DNA of 64,000 nt from Eublepharis macularius (lineage: Eukaryota > Chordata > Lepidosauria > Squamata > Eublepharidae). The notes beneath the pieces were generated by a model. That model saw only the letters and a list, made by a program, of their open reading frames with translations. It did not search any database and was not told where the DNA came from. The translations under genes and the position numbers were made by a program. The number at the start of each line of letters is the position of its first letter. The first letter of the stretch is position 1. Where the stretch lies: the NCBI RefSeq assembly GCF_028583425.1, contig NC_072799.1:89886217-89950216 (forward strand), read 5' to 3'. This document shows, piece by piece, positions 35,924-46,879 of this stretch.

Positions 35924-36660
35924 CTATTTATATTAGAGCAATTGTAAGCAGCAAAATGGAGCCTCCAGTATGATTTTCTGTTTGAATGAAAATGCAAATA
36001 GCATAATAGTTAGTGCTCAAACTACAAGGCCTGGCCTAGGTAACTTCCTTTCCCTTTTTTTTTCAAAAAGACAGGAAAGGAGCCAAAGGAAAACATTACC
36101 AGATCTTTCATCTTCCTTAATACAAACTCTAGTAGCAGAAATTTGTGTCTGGTTTTGTCCTTGCAAAGGGCTGTAAGTAGAGTAGAGATAGAACCAATAT
36201 CTTCCTCTTTCTCTGATTTTGCAGTTGCAAGCCCATGGAAAACAGTTTTTTTATAGCAATTCCCAAGTGATAGCAATAGATATAAACCCAGGAGTGAATT
36301 TGTTTGTGAGGGAACGTAGAGTAATTTTGGAATGATACCTGCATTCCACCTGGAGGAAAAAACATTGGAACTGAAATCGTAGGATAATGCATTTTGAGTA
36401 GCATCTTTATGGATTTATTGTAGCACTCTTAGAAGCTGCCATTCAGCTGTAAATAGTATTAGCCAGTTCAGGTTTGGGGACATTTATTGAGGAGCGAGAA
36501 TCAAAATAATTTGTACCACAGCAAAGGAATTACTTGCAATGCATGTGGAACAAGAAGTAATTTTTTAAAAAGAGGCCTTTGACCTTGTCAAGATTGCAGA
36601 CAATTGGCATCATAAATGAACAAAGATGAAAGGCACAGATCTTGATGAATATTTTACTTA
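35109..36660. other. Gene-free stretch with AT microsatellite
   Basis: Holds an (AT)n tract at 35857-35920 and a degenerate foldback repeat near 35737-35815 (TCTAGGCAGATC ... GTTCTTAGGACTAC). Otherwise unrecognised. Confidence 0.4.
35857..35920. repeat. (AT)n microsatellite
   Basis: Thirty-two uninterrupted AT dinucleotides. Confidence 0.95.
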
Positions 36661-36668
36661 GGAAATCC

Positions 36669-36925
36669 CAGGGCTTTTTTTCTGGGAAAAGAGGTGGTGG
36701 AACTCAGTGGGTTGCCCTCAGAGAAAATGGTCACATGGCTGGTGGCCCCCGCCCCTGATCTCCAGACAGAGGGGAGTTGAGATTGCCCTCTGCGCCATGC
36801 GGCACGGAGGGCAATCTCAACTCCCCTCTGCCTGGAGATCCGGGGGTGGGGCCACCAGCCATGTGACCATTTTCAAGAGGTTCCGGAACTCCATTCCCCC
36901 GTGTTCCCCCTGAAAAAAAGCCCTG
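36669..36925. mobile_element. hAT-type MITE, copy 2
   Basis: CAGGGCTTTTTTTC and GAAAAAAAGCCCTG termini with the GC-rich palindromic centre. The 8-bp duplication GGAAATCC is perfect at 36661-36668 and 36926-36933. Confidence 0.88.
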
Positions 36926-36984
36926 GGAAATCCTATTTAAAGTAATGGGACTTAATCTTGAGTAAGGTGTGTTTGGGGAGTGAA

Positions 36985-37168
36985 GGCAGCATAGTATATA
37001 TGGTCTAATCTCCAAAGCTAGGCTGGGTCGGAACTTGGATGGAGGACTACTAAGGAAAACTCTGCAGGGGAAGGCGATGGCCAACCACCTCTGCTTCTCA
37101 CTTGCCCCGAAGGCCCCTTGCTGGGGTCACCACAAGTCAGTTGCGACTTGATGGTGCATAATGTAAGG
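36985..37168 (+). mobile_element. 5S rRNA-derived SINE
   Basis: The head reads TCTAATCTCCAAAGCTAGGC then GGGTCGGAACTTGGATGGAG, matching the internal promoter part of 5S rRNA (AAGCTAAGCAGGGTC...TTGGATGGGAGACC). The body has CCACCTCTGCTTCTCACTTG, and the tail ends GTTGCGACTTGATGGTGCAT. A second copy is at 43037. Confidence 0.7.
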
Positions 37169-37214
37169 TAAGTTTTGGACAACTATAGGTGCTAGCTTTT
37201 TAAATAATACTATA

Positions 37215-37405
37215 TGCAGTTTATGTTTGTGGGACAGCATTGTATAGTGGTTAGAATGTTGGACTCGAATCTATGGGGCCTGAGTTTGAATCCCCGCTCT
37301 GCTGTGGAAGTTCTCTGAGTGACCTTGGGCCAGACATTCTCATTCAGCCTAACCAACCTCACAGGGTTGTTGTGAGCAAACAAATGGAGGAAAGGAAAAC
37401 AATAT
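37215..37405 (+). mobile_element. tRNA-derived SINE
   Basis: TTGTATAGTGGTTAGAATGT head, B-box-like GAGTTTGAATCC, GTGACCTTGGGCCAG and CACAGGGTTGTTGTGAG. The 3' part is truncated. Confidence 0.65.
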
Positions 37406-37880
37406 TAGCAGATTTGGGTTTCCATCGAGAAGAGTGGTATCTTTCTATATAGAAGGCAAGCTGTATTGGCAACAACACACTTTTTATCCTGGTGCGCCTG
37501 CACAGGAGCACCAGGATAAAACCTGAGTTGTCGCCAATACAGCCTCTGGAGGTGGGAAGGCCATGTGAGCCGTCCCGTCCCTCCGGAGGCCACTGCCACA
37601 GTGGCAAGCCCAGCATTCCTGCGCTCCCTTTTCTAGGGCCCATTTTTTTTAAACAGGCTCTGTTGCTAGTAAAGACTCAAAAGGCTTTGAGTTACAGTTT
37701 TCTGCTAGGATTTGGAAGATGGCAAGCAACGCTCCTTTGTTTCTACTATGTATTATAATAACAACAAACTTTATAAGGAGATGAGCCAGTCCACTTTAGG
37801 TCCTTCCATACTATCCTGTTCATAGTGCTTATTGTGCAGGATCACACACACACACACACACACTCTCACACACACACTTC
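37406..37880. repeat. Inverted repeat of unknown family and CA-rich tract
   Basis: At about 37463-37535 the segment TTGGCAACAACACACTTTTTATCCTGGTG is followed by a partial inverse (CACCAGGATAAAACC ... TTGTCGCCAA), forming a short foldback. A (CA)n tract lies at 37843-37878. Confidence 0.4.
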
Positions 37881-38095
37881 TATCTACTGCTCTTCTAGAC
37901 AGATTAGTGCCCCACCCGGAGTGGTGAACAAGTTAGTGTTGTTATCCCCACAATACAGCTGGGGAGCTCGCGTTGAGAGGAGTGGCCTACCCAAGGCCAC
38001 CTACTGAGCTCATGGCAGGAGTGGGATTTGAACCAGTAGAGTGCCGATTTGCAGCCGAACTACTTAACCACTGTGCTACAGCAATACAGTTTAGA
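37880..38095 (-). mobile_element. tRNA-derived SINE
   Basis: Minus-strand SINE with TGTAGCACAGTGGTTAAGTA head and body GGTGGCCTTGGGTAGGCC, close to the copy at 19540. Confidence 0.65.
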
Positions 38096-38719
38096 TCCAT
38101 GGGGACCATATGTAATTTGGATCTATATCTATTCTAGGGAAACTAGATCTGTGGCCAATTACTAATTTTTAACAGGGCCTATTTTTCCAGACCGTAAAGG
38201 CTAGAGAGACAGCCATGTTAGTTCTGCCTGCTAGTTCAGAAGCAGAGAGAGACTAGGAAAAGCTATTTAATCCCGGTCCCCCAAAGTGAACAGCAAGAGT
38301 GTTGAACATGGCCTTTCTTTTAGGCATCTTGGTTCTTCATCCCCAGTTTTCTGTGTCATACATGGAAATGAGCAGCTCAAATGTATTTTGTTATACTGAG
38401 CAGGATGAGCCAAAGTTTCCCTTTAAAGTTTACACTGCAAGAGAAATTTCCTGTTTCTCAGTGGAGACGGAAGAGAAGCATAATATTGAGTGGGGGTCAT
38501 TAGGACTTGATGCCGTACTGGGAAGCCCAGTGGGAAACCCAACTGGGGCATGATTCTATTGGCTGGGTAGTTGTGGAATTTGCACTCGAGTGGCCTCCCC
38601 CAAAATCCAGATGCCTCGTAAAACCAATTTAAAACCCAAAGTGAAATAATTATATTAAAAACATAGACCAAGCAATCAAAACATAGAGCGAGAAGGAGAA
38701 ATCAGTAAAGGAACACCAG
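38096..38719. other. Gene-free, nothing recognised
   Basis: No gene or named repeat was recognised between the SINE and the DIRS-like palindrome. Confidence 0.3.
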
Positions 38720-38872
38720 AGGAACCAAACAAGTTCATCATTGTGTCTTCTGTGCACTCTCACATGGGAACTGTGCACGCGCAGGCTGGCCTGCTCATGC
38801 GCAGTTCCCATGTGTGCCTGCCCAGAAGATCATTCAATGAACCACAGTTACAGGTAGGTGCAACTGTGTTTT
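38720..38872. repeat. DIRS-like terminal palindrome (fossil)
   Basis: Inverted arms built on TCTTCTGTGCACTCTCACAT / ATGTGTGCCTGCCCAGAAGA surround a GCGCAGG-type centre. ACAGTTACAGGTAGG follows the right arm. The layout matches the unit at 42044-42361 and the end of the DIRS-like element near 17140. No coding part remains. Confidence 0.45.
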
Positions 38873-39435
38873 TTCACCCACTGGCTGATAGAAAGGGACA
38901 GATGAATATTTATGTGAAGCAGGTTCCGCAATTTTGATGCTACAACCAAGAAGGCCATCTTTTGGGTAGCCACCTAACCTCAGAAGTTGGGTGGCAATTA
39001 TTATTAGAAGTGTTCATGGCATGTCTGTAGAACGTAGCAAAGTGATCTTTTGTTGTGTAAGCTGCAACCTTAGGGTCACTTCTCACATTATGTTTTTAGG
39101 TGTATATCTGAAGTTCTGGTCTAATACATAACATGACAAAAGGATATTTGCAAATGCATGTTTCATTTGGGTATGTTTTCAAGAAAGCTGGGACTGGTTG
39201 CTACTCCCTGTTGAATATACACTCAGTGGCAAACTTAGATATGTAACGCGTGAAACAACTCTAAGACTGTGCAGAAGGACTATCTGGCATATTTCTATTG
39301 GTTGCTATGAATAGCCGTGGATACCTTCCAGACACCAGTTTATCCTAATTTTTACTGTCTTCCTGCAGTTTAAACCCAATGCTCTGTGATGTCCTCCAAG
39401 GGTACAATGTGTGATACAATGCACTCCACCCACTG
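38873..39435. other. Gene-free, nothing recognised
   Basis: No gene or named repeat was recognised. Confidence 0.3.
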
Positions 39436-39830
39436 AAGTGTGTGTTATGTGCCATCAAGTCGCCTCTGACCTATGGCAACCCTATGAATGAAAGACCTCC
39501 AAAACATCCTATCATTAACAGACTTGCTCAGATCCTGCAAACTGTAGGACGTGGCTTCTTTTATGGAGTCAAGCCATCTCGTTTTAGGTCTTCCTCTTTT
39601 CCTGCTGCCTTCCACTTTTCCTAGCATTATTGACTTTTCCAGAGAATCTTGTCTTCTCATGATGTGACCAAAGTACAACAGCTTTTAGTCTTGTAATTTT
39701 AGCTTCTAGGGAGAATTCCGGCTTCATTTGATCTAGAACCCACTTATTTGTCTTTTTTGGCTGTCCATGCAGATGCAAAACTCTCCTCCAGCACCACATT
39801 TCAAATTAATCTATTTTCTTCCTGTCAGCT
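39436..39830 (-). mobile_element. Bov-B/RTE-like LINE 3' end
   Basis: The minus strand encodes YFGHIMRRQDSLEKSIMLGK, then GSRKRGRPKTRWLDSIKEAT and RMFWRSFIHRVAIGQRRLDG, the C-terminal tail of an RTE-type reverse transcriptase. A 3' end GCGACTTGATGGCACATAAC with a CA-rich tail follows. It is a 5'-truncated copy with at least one frame change. Confidence 0.7.
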
Positions 39831-40069
39831 TTCTTCACACAGGTATCTGTGTGAAAATCACAACTTTGGCGGGCGGGTGTTTAAACTGAACTATGTTAAC
39901 GATCAGAGATAGAGAAAAAGGAATGATGAAGCTAGCTTTCTATCTGTCTGTCTCTGTGTGGAACAGGGCCTTTTATAAACAAAATGGCAGCAAGTAAAGT
40001 GAGACTTTCGTCTATTTGGCCCTCAGGATTAATGATAAAAGGCCTCAGAAATCTAAATATAATTTCCCA
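39831..40069. other. Gene-free spacer
   Basis: Nothing recognised. Confidence 0.3.
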
Positions 40070-40329
40070 CAGGGCTTTTTTTCTGGGAAAAGAGGTGGTG
40101 GAACTCAGTGGGTTGCCCTCAGAGAAAATGGTCACATGGCTGGTGGCCCCGCCCCCTGATCTCCAGACAGAGGGGAATTGAGATTGCCCTCTGCACCGCT
40201 CAGTGGCGTGGAGGGCCATCTAAACTCCCCTCTGTCTGGAGATCAGGGGGCGGGGCCACCAGCCATGTGACCATTTTCAAGAGGATCCGGAACTCCGTTC
40301 CACTGTGTTCCCGTTGAAAAAAAGCCCTG
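40070..40329. mobile_element. hAT-type MITE, copy 3
   Basis: Same termini and palindromic centre as copies 1 and 2. The flanks ATTTCCCA (40062-40069) and ATTTTCCA (40330-40337) are an 8-bp duplication with one mismatch. Confidence 0.85.
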
Positions 40330-41475
40330 ATTTTCCATCAGGTAGCATGTTCACTAGCTTGGGTGGGCTCTATTTGAATGGAAAGGTGGCATTAAAACAT
40401 TTTAAATAAATAAAAGGTCTGAAGGTTGTTTGTTTATTTAAAATATTTATTTATTGTTTGTTTATTTAAAATATTTTATATTGCTTTTCTCTCATACTTT
40501 CAAAGCCATGTCCATATATACAGATAGTACCACAGACATTAAAACGAGCAGAAACAAATTACCAGACAATCAGCACTGCAGCAGGTCCATTTCCCAAAGG
40601 CCTTTGGAAAGGTTCAGGCTTACATCCCCCCCTCCCCCACCGCCCACCCACTACATACGACGATTCCTGCATTGCTGTAGGCAGCCCTAGACAACTGCAG
40701 CTGCTATTGAAATGGCTCCGGTACAAAACTGTCCTAACCTTTTTTGGTGTCAGGACTGTAAGAGCCCTTATTGTGACAAGTGAAATGCTCTCCAGGACTC
40801 TCATAGCAGGGGATGTGGTCAAACAAGTATTAAAGGGGAACTCCTCATGAAAGGCTAGAGGAGTTTGGCATTTGGGCCAGATGGTTAAATTGCATCTTCT
40901 CCCCGCCCTTCTCCCCAGTGGTAAAATAAAGTGCCCAGGGAGCTTGTCTTGTCACACAGTAAACTGTTGTTCTTGCGTTTGATATCATTAACCAGAGGTT
41001 CTGGCATTTCTTTCTGGAAATCATTTAGATCTTTGACAACCCATGTCCATCCCCCACCACCACTGCCATTTAATCTTTGCTTTTCGAGGCTAAACATACT
41101 TTCTTCAGTCTTCTTGAAAATAAGATAAGAGTACAGCCCACCCTATCGACAAATGTAACTATAGAAACAAGGGCTGGTATTCGAAAGATATTCACACACT
41201 CATACTCTGTGGAATGAGTTATAACAGAACCCGTTTGTGCTGAACTCTTAACGGACTCTTAAATGGCCTCTTACATTATTTCTTTTTTATTTATACCCTG
41301 CTTTTCTCCCTTGTGTGGACCCAAAGGAGGAAGTCGCCTTCTCTTCCACACTTCCCAGCCCATTTTTGTTCCAGTTGTTTCCCATCTTGTAGGAGGAAAA
41401 ACATTATGCTGAAAAACACGGCTCAACGTATGAGGCCAGTATTAACAAATAAGCTAGTATAATAAAGCAAAGTGT
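40330..41475. other. Gene-free, AT-rich LINE-like tail
   Basis: The segment 40355-40480 is AT-rich with TTTAAATAAATAAAA and resembles a LINE/SINE tail. The remainder was not recognised. Confidence 0.3.
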
Positions 41476-41483
41476 GTGAAATG

Positions 41484-41801
41484 CAGGGCTTTTTTTCAGC
41501 GGGAACATGGTGGAACGGAGTTCCGGAACCTCTTGAAAATGGTCACATGGCAACCCACTGAGAGCCAAGCTACAAGTGACACCTGGCACAGGTTGGACGC
41601 TTGTCAGCTTCCCTCAAGTTTTGATGGGAAATGTAGGCATCCTGGTCTTGCAGCTGTAATAGAGAGCCAAGCTGTAAAACAAGGACGCCTACATTTCCCA
41701 TCAAAACTTGAAGGAAGCTGACAAGTGTCCAACCTGTGTAAGACGTTACTTGTAGCTTGGCTCTGAGTTCCACCACCTCTTTTCCCAGAAAAAAAGCCCT
41801 G
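41484..41801. mobile_element. hAT-type MITE, copy 4, with a nested inverted-repeat element
   Basis: Ends CAGGGCTTTTTTTC and AGAAAAAAAGCCCTG; the duplication GTGAAATG is perfect at 41476-41483 and 41802-41809. It is inverted relative to copies 2 and 3. Its central palindrome is replaced by a different inverted-repeat unit at about 41569-41764. Confidence 0.85.
41569..41764. mobile_element. Inverted-repeat DNA element nested in MITE copy 4
   Basis: Terminal inverted repeats of about 19 bp, AGCCAAGCTACAAGTGAC and GTTACTTGTAGCTTGGCT, with a long palindromic interior (TTGATGGGAAATGTAGGC and its complement). The insertion split CCCACTGAGTTCC of the MITE. The duplicated bases are CTGAG, TGA or fewer depending on where the ends are placed, so no superfamily can be assigned. 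Confidence 0.65.
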
Positions 41802-41809
41802 GTGAAATG

Positions 41810-42043
41810 TATACTGAAGAACAAAATAGTAGTAACAATAACAACAACAGTTCATTTGTGTACCACTCTTTTGGACAAATTAGTGCCAAAAATGCCTTTA
41901 TAGAAAGATTTATTATAGAAAAAACAGGAAAGGGTGAGTGGATTCAAAAGGGATAGAGAGGACAAAATACAGGGAAAGGCACACTGTCACACCACGCAAG
42001 CAAGATATCTAATCTATCTCTAGCTCCCAGTATAAATACTCAA
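41810..42043. other. Gene-free spacer
   Basis: A fragment of tRNA-SINE tail (CTCTTTTGGACAAATTAGTG) lies near 41865-41885. Nothing else. Confidence 0.3.
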
Positions 42044-42361
42044 ATTTCTCACCTGTAACTGTTGATCGTCGAGTCTCTTCTGTGCAGACACACATTCCCT
42101 CCCACCTACCCCGCTGTGAGTGCTTGGTTAACTGAGTTTTTCTCCAGCGGCTCAGGTGAACTGAGGGAATGCCGGGGATGTTCGGATATATATACATTCA
42201 AAATTGGCGGGAACACCGGCGCGCATGCGCGGTGGATCCGAACATCCCCTTCACATCTCTAAAAGCTAGAAAAATCTTTTCCGCGGCTGGCCTGCGCCTG
42301 CGCAGTCCCAATGTGTGTCTGCACAGAAGAGACTCAACGATCAACAGTTACAGGTGAGAAA
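42044..42361. repeat. DIRS-like terminal palindrome (fossil)
   Basis: Arms of nearly 60 bp, TTTCTCACCTGTAACTGTTG... and ...CAACAGTTACAGGTGAGAAA, enclose a GC-rich centre with GCGCATGCGC. The TCTTCTGTGCAGACACACAT part resembles the end of the DIRS-like fossil near 17140. No coding part remains. Confidence 0.5.
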
Positions 42362-42669
42362 CCCTGTTTTTCCTGCAGATGTATGGAGAAGGCTTTTAAA
42401 AATATCACAGTTTCTTCCAGTTTTGTGGAATAGCAGATTCACACACCAGCCACTCGTTCTCTTAACGGGGCACTGATATCGAAATAGCATGTAGGTTTGA
42501 AGCTTCCTCTCACCTATCGGACAGCAGGGAATGCAGGATATCCCTGTTGCTTCTTTCTTACCAATATTACCCAACTATACAGGCCTATTGCCTTCTATTG
42601 GGGTTCCCAGTTTATTCTCCATCCTTATCGTCACATGTATGCCCATTTTCTCTAAAACGCAATTGCTGC
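42362..42669. other. Gene-free spacer
   Basis: Nothing recognised. Confidence 0.3.
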
Positions 42670-42684
42670 TAATCATACCTTTGA

Positions 42685-42913
42685 AACAAAGAAGGGAAAA
42701 CAAATGGTGGAAGGAAAGAATTCTTTAATATTGAATAACCCCTATGCGTTTCGCCTCAGGGGGATCTTCAGAATTCTTTTAGATGTCTGTTCCGTATGTG
42801 CACATACGGAGTAGACAACTAGGGGTCACTTAACATTAAAGAATTCTTTCCTTGAATCGTTTGCTGTTCCTTCTTTGTTTTGACTTGGTGCATTCCCACC
42901 CCTTCTTTTCCAT
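42685..42913 (-). mobile_element. Foldback element, family E, with 15-bp target duplication
   Basis: Imperfect inverted arms (AACAAAGAAGG..., GGAAAGAATTCTTTAAT...) run the length of the 229-bp unit. TAATCATACCTTTGA (42670-42684) and TAATCATATCTTTGA (42914-42928) differ at one base. The minus strand carries CTGAAGA (42771-42765), a CCUGAGG-type stem and GAAAC (from 42752). Confidence 0.7.
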
Positions 42914-43036
42914 TAATCATATCTTTGACCATTTTCCCATGTGCTGGAGAAACCAACTGCCTAGCTATGGTTTTCAGGTTGCCTCCTTGTAACACTGTTT
43001 TCTTCTCTGTTTTCTTCTAATTGGGTAATGGGAGGG

Positions 43037-43232
43037 AAGGCGACATGGTATAGCCCAATCTTGTCAGATCTCAGAAGCTACACAGGGTCAGTACTCGGGA
43101 TGCTGATGGATTCTGTAGAGACTCTGCAGAGGAAGGCGCTGGCAAACCACCTCTGCTTCTCACTTGCCTCGAGAGCCCCTTGCTGGGGTCGCTGTAAGTC
43201 AGTTATGACTTGATGGCACTTTACACACACAC
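43037..43232 (+). mobile_element. 5S rRNA-derived SINE
   Basis: GTCAGATCTCAGAAGCTACA then CAGGGTCAGTACTCGGGATG matches the 5S internal promoter region. The body includes CCACCTCTGCTTCTCACTTG and the tail TTATGACTTGATGGCACTTT with a CA repeat. That tail resembles the Bov-B/RTE-like LINE end at 39436. Confidence 0.75.
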
Positions 43233-43834
43233 TTGGGTAACAGTGTCCTATACATGATGATGGGTGAGATGAGGAATTCTCTTCCATCTGCTGCTGAAGC
43301 AATATAACGTCATGGCTAGAAGGTGGGGGTTGGACTGGAGACACCTGAGCTCAAATTATTGCCTGGCTATGAAACTTCCTAGGTGAGCTTGCAGCATCAA
43401 TCACTGCCTCTCAGTTTAACACGATAGGAAGGGTGATGTCTTCATTTGCTTTCCTAGAGGCAGGTTTTGAAATTCATCAGCACTAACTTTAGTTCTAGAC
43501 ATAGACAGGTTTGTGTAACAGTTTCCTGGCTTTTTAATAATGAAATACCTGGGTGGGGAGAGAAGATTGGGAACGGAATGGATTGCTGAACATTTTTCTG
43601 CCTAATAGTTTTCTGCTCACCTTCCCCTCCCCAATACTTTTCTGCCTGCAGGGCAAACATCGGGGTAGCCTTACCTTTTCTCTGGTGGGCAGAAAAGCAA
43701 CTGAGGACGTTTTGAACCAGGAAAATCGCTCTTCCTCCGATTAAACCCATCCCATCTAGTTTCATCTTAAAAATTGATTGGATCCAGTGGTAATGCCAAC
43801 TGATAGACGAGATTTCCATCAGAGGATCATCATC
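43233..43834. other. Gene-free, nothing recognised
   Basis: A partial SINE-like piece (CTAGGTGAGCTTGCAGC...) lies near 43330-43430. The rest was not recognised. Confidence 0.3.
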
Positions 43835-44080
43835 ATCATCAATTTATATATTGCCCTTCAGGACAACTTAACGCCCGCTCAAAGCAGTTTACAAAGTATG
43901 TTGTTATTATCCCCACAACAACAAACATCCTGTGAGGTGGGGCGGGGGGGGGCTGAGAGAGCTCTGAAAGAGCTGTGACTGACCCAAGGTCACCCAGCTG
44001 GTTACAAGTGGAGGAGGCAGGAATCAAATCGGGTTCTCCAGATTAGAGTCCCTCGCTCCTAACCACTACACAAGACTGTC
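43835..44080 (-). mobile_element. tRNA-derived SINE
   Basis: Minus-strand copy close to 20525-20765: GTGTAGTGGTTAGGAGCGAG head, CTGGGTGACCTTGGGTCAG and tail GGGCAATATATAAATTG. Confidence 0.7.
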
Positions 44081-45333
44081 TTCCTGCTTCCCAAAATGCT
44101 GCTCCTGAAAGACTGGAGATCCTAACAAACAGCATGAGGGATGATTTGGGAGTCTGCACTAGAACAGAAGGATCCGGAAAATTCATCCAACTTCTGTTGA
44201 CAGAAATCTACTGCTAGATGAAATGCAGTGTGTGACTGTAGCTAGCACACGTCTAGTGTGTAATTTGTAGATGGTTGTGTGATATATACCTGAAAATTAT
44301 ATGTTTATTACATTTTGACAGTCCCTGTAATGCATATCTTTAAATTTCTTTTAATTGTAACTTGGGTTCCCCTTCCCCCTTTCCTTTTTGTACCTTCTTA
44401 TATATAAAAACATTGTAATTCTGTTCTCATACATCATTGCACAGTCTCCGGCATGCTGTTAGCTCTCTACTGACACGCAGCTGATAAAAAATTGCTGTCA
44501 CATAAAGTATTTCTTTTTTCTTTTTTGTTATTGTAATGGTACCATTAATCAGCAAATGAGAACACAGTGACTAAGGAGGACCCAGTGTTCCACCAACTGT
44601 ATCATCAGTTTCAATTGATAGTATTTCCCATTCACATCCATGGCCACATGCCCATTGACTTCCTCTTTAGGCTCCACCAGGCCCTTAAAAGCATAATGTA
44701 TTTAATCCACTCCTTTTAACAGTGACCTGCCACAAAGTAATGCAGTGGTTTCCAAATTTTTTATCTTCGGTGGAGTGCTGCTACCACTTTTGCTGTGTAA
44801 ACTTCAGCTGTTACTCATCAACGGTCCATGCAATTAAATGAGGGCAGGTGACCTTCCAAATGGAGAATGACCCCTAATTCCTGCATAGTGACTCCCATCA
44901 GGTTTGGGCAACTTCTTGTTTTACTGCTTCCACGGGAATACAAAGGCAGAGGGCTGAGAAGCTTCTGGCAGGACTCTCTGCATGGCAGATGATCTGCAGT
45001 CATCATAAAGGTTGTACATACCTGTGCTGAATTAAATTTAAAACTCACAGGATGCGAGCCAAAGATTCATTCACAAAGGTCTTCCCGGGGACCGAAGGTT
45101 TAACCCTTTGCAGAGAAATCAGTATAAAGAGGCCTGTGTAGCTTGCAGCCGACCAAGCTAAGCACAGCCCTGGGCAACACGATTTGAAGCTTGCTAGGGG
45201 GGTGATAAATCCATCTGGTTTTGCATTCGCAGACAGGCGGTAAAAACAGGCTGTTCATGAAACCACCAGACCTAGCTGGTGAGCTGTATTCAACTTGGTG
45301 GGTCAGAACAAGTTGCCAAGCCATTCTTCCTGG
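44081..45333. other. Gene-free, nothing recognised
   Basis: A weak hAT-like terminus, CAGTGGTTTCCAAATTTTTT, stands at 44743 without a visible partner. Confidence 0.3.
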
Positions 45334-45589
45334 CAGGGCTTTTTTCTGGGAAAAGAGGTGGCGGAACTCAGTGGGTTGCCCTCAGAGAAAATGGTCACAT
45401 GGCTGGTGGCCCCGCCCCCTGATCTCCAGACAGAGGGGAGTTTAGATTGCCCTCTGCACCATGCGGCACGGAGGGCAATCTCAACTCCCCTCTGTCTGGA
45501 GATCAGGGGGCAGGGCCACCAGCCATGTGACCATTTTCAAGAGGCGCCAGAACTCCGTTCCACCGTGTTCCAGCTGAAAAAAAGCCCCA
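45334..45589. mobile_element. hAT-type MITE, copy 5
   Basis: CAGGGCTTTTTTCTGGG start and AAAAAAAGCCCCA end (one terminal base change). The perfect 8-bp duplication CTTCCTGG is at 45326-45333 and 45590-45597. Confidence 0.85.
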
Positions 45590-46879
45590 CTTCCTGGGCT
45601 TCACGGCAATATGCCAGTAGTGTGTGATTGCTAAACGTAACGTGATATAGAGTTATGTGGTTAGAAACAGAACTACACCAAAAGAGCCTTGGGTCTGTAT
45701 AAGGGAAAGTTAAAAAATAACAGCTTCTGCATTTCCTAGACAAATGTCCTTAAAACCTGACCCCACCCCCTTTTTAAAACATCATTGGGGCATTGCAAGT
45801 TACTGTTTAAACACGGAGAAGTGCTGCTATTATATCATCTGGCAATGAGGTGTACTTACACAAAACATAAGTTTACAGGGTGAAGGTGATGAACAAGACA
45901 CAGAAAAATGCAAGCATACCACATGGCCATAGTGTTTGTCTCTCACACATCCCTTGCGTGGCTGGGAGCAACTCAAGACACCCTCCATGAGGGGGAGGCA
46001 TGGCTAGAGAACCTGCCAAGAACACATGCAAGACCAGTCCTTTCATCTTTGCTGTGAATCTCTGTTCCTAAAATGTCCCACCTGCCTCAATTATTTTATT
46101 TGTTCTTCACTTTTGTCAAACAGTTGGTGTGCATTTGCCTTGTCTCTCAATGAGCTCTTCCTGCGACTGGCTTACCCCAACACTCACATATGGAAGCACT
46201 CCTGCCTTTGTGTACAATCCCAGCTGCTCAACCTGGATGCTGTAAATAAATCACGTTCTAGATGATAAGATGAACCTAGCCATGCAAAACATACTTGTAG
46301 ACATGACAGGCAATTGTTTTCCTCTTTCTCCTCCCCCCTGCCCCCTTTTTAACCTAATCATTAAATTTTCTTTAAATCTTCCATATATCCCAGGGCATCT
46401 GAAAGACAGCATGGACAGATGGTAATAGGAAAAGTCATCTAGCATGGCTGGTTTTAAGGAGGCTTTCAGGGGACCCATAATTTAATGCTTTTATAAAGAA
46501 CAGAGAGTTTCCTGGCTATTCTAATCAGTCAGGTTATCTTTTAAATTTCCACTGGGAAAAGTAAAACCAGCCTGTGTTTAGTTAGAAAGAGTAGGTTAAT
46601 TATCATATGTTAAGAACAGATTACAGCGAGAAAGCTCAGTGGAAAATATGAACAGATTGTGTTCTCAAGTGCAATAAAATTTCCTAAGGAGACAGCATTA
46701 TTTTTTTTGTGATGCCTAAGCATTAAAGAAGGCAAGTTTCCAATGGGGGTACCACTTTTGTGGTATTTGCACAAAGGATTTTCTTTTTCCCTCATCCTAA
46801 ATTCTTACTAGACAACCATGCGTTGGACAAGGCATGGGGGGGGGGGACACGGGACCAGCTTGAGGAGTCAGGGGTCCCC
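45590..46879. other. Gene-free, nothing recognised
   Basis: Contains a G-run at 46838-46847. No gene or named repeat was recognised. Confidence 0.3.

Noticed and set aside
44743-44763. CAGTGGTTTCCAAATTTTTT as a hAT terminus
   Set aside because: No opposite terminus or 8-bp duplication was found.
45295-45627. Repeated frames containing WSHGWWPRPLISRQRGVEI and similar
   Set aside because: They are by-products of the palindromic hAT MITE and recur wherever it is inserted.
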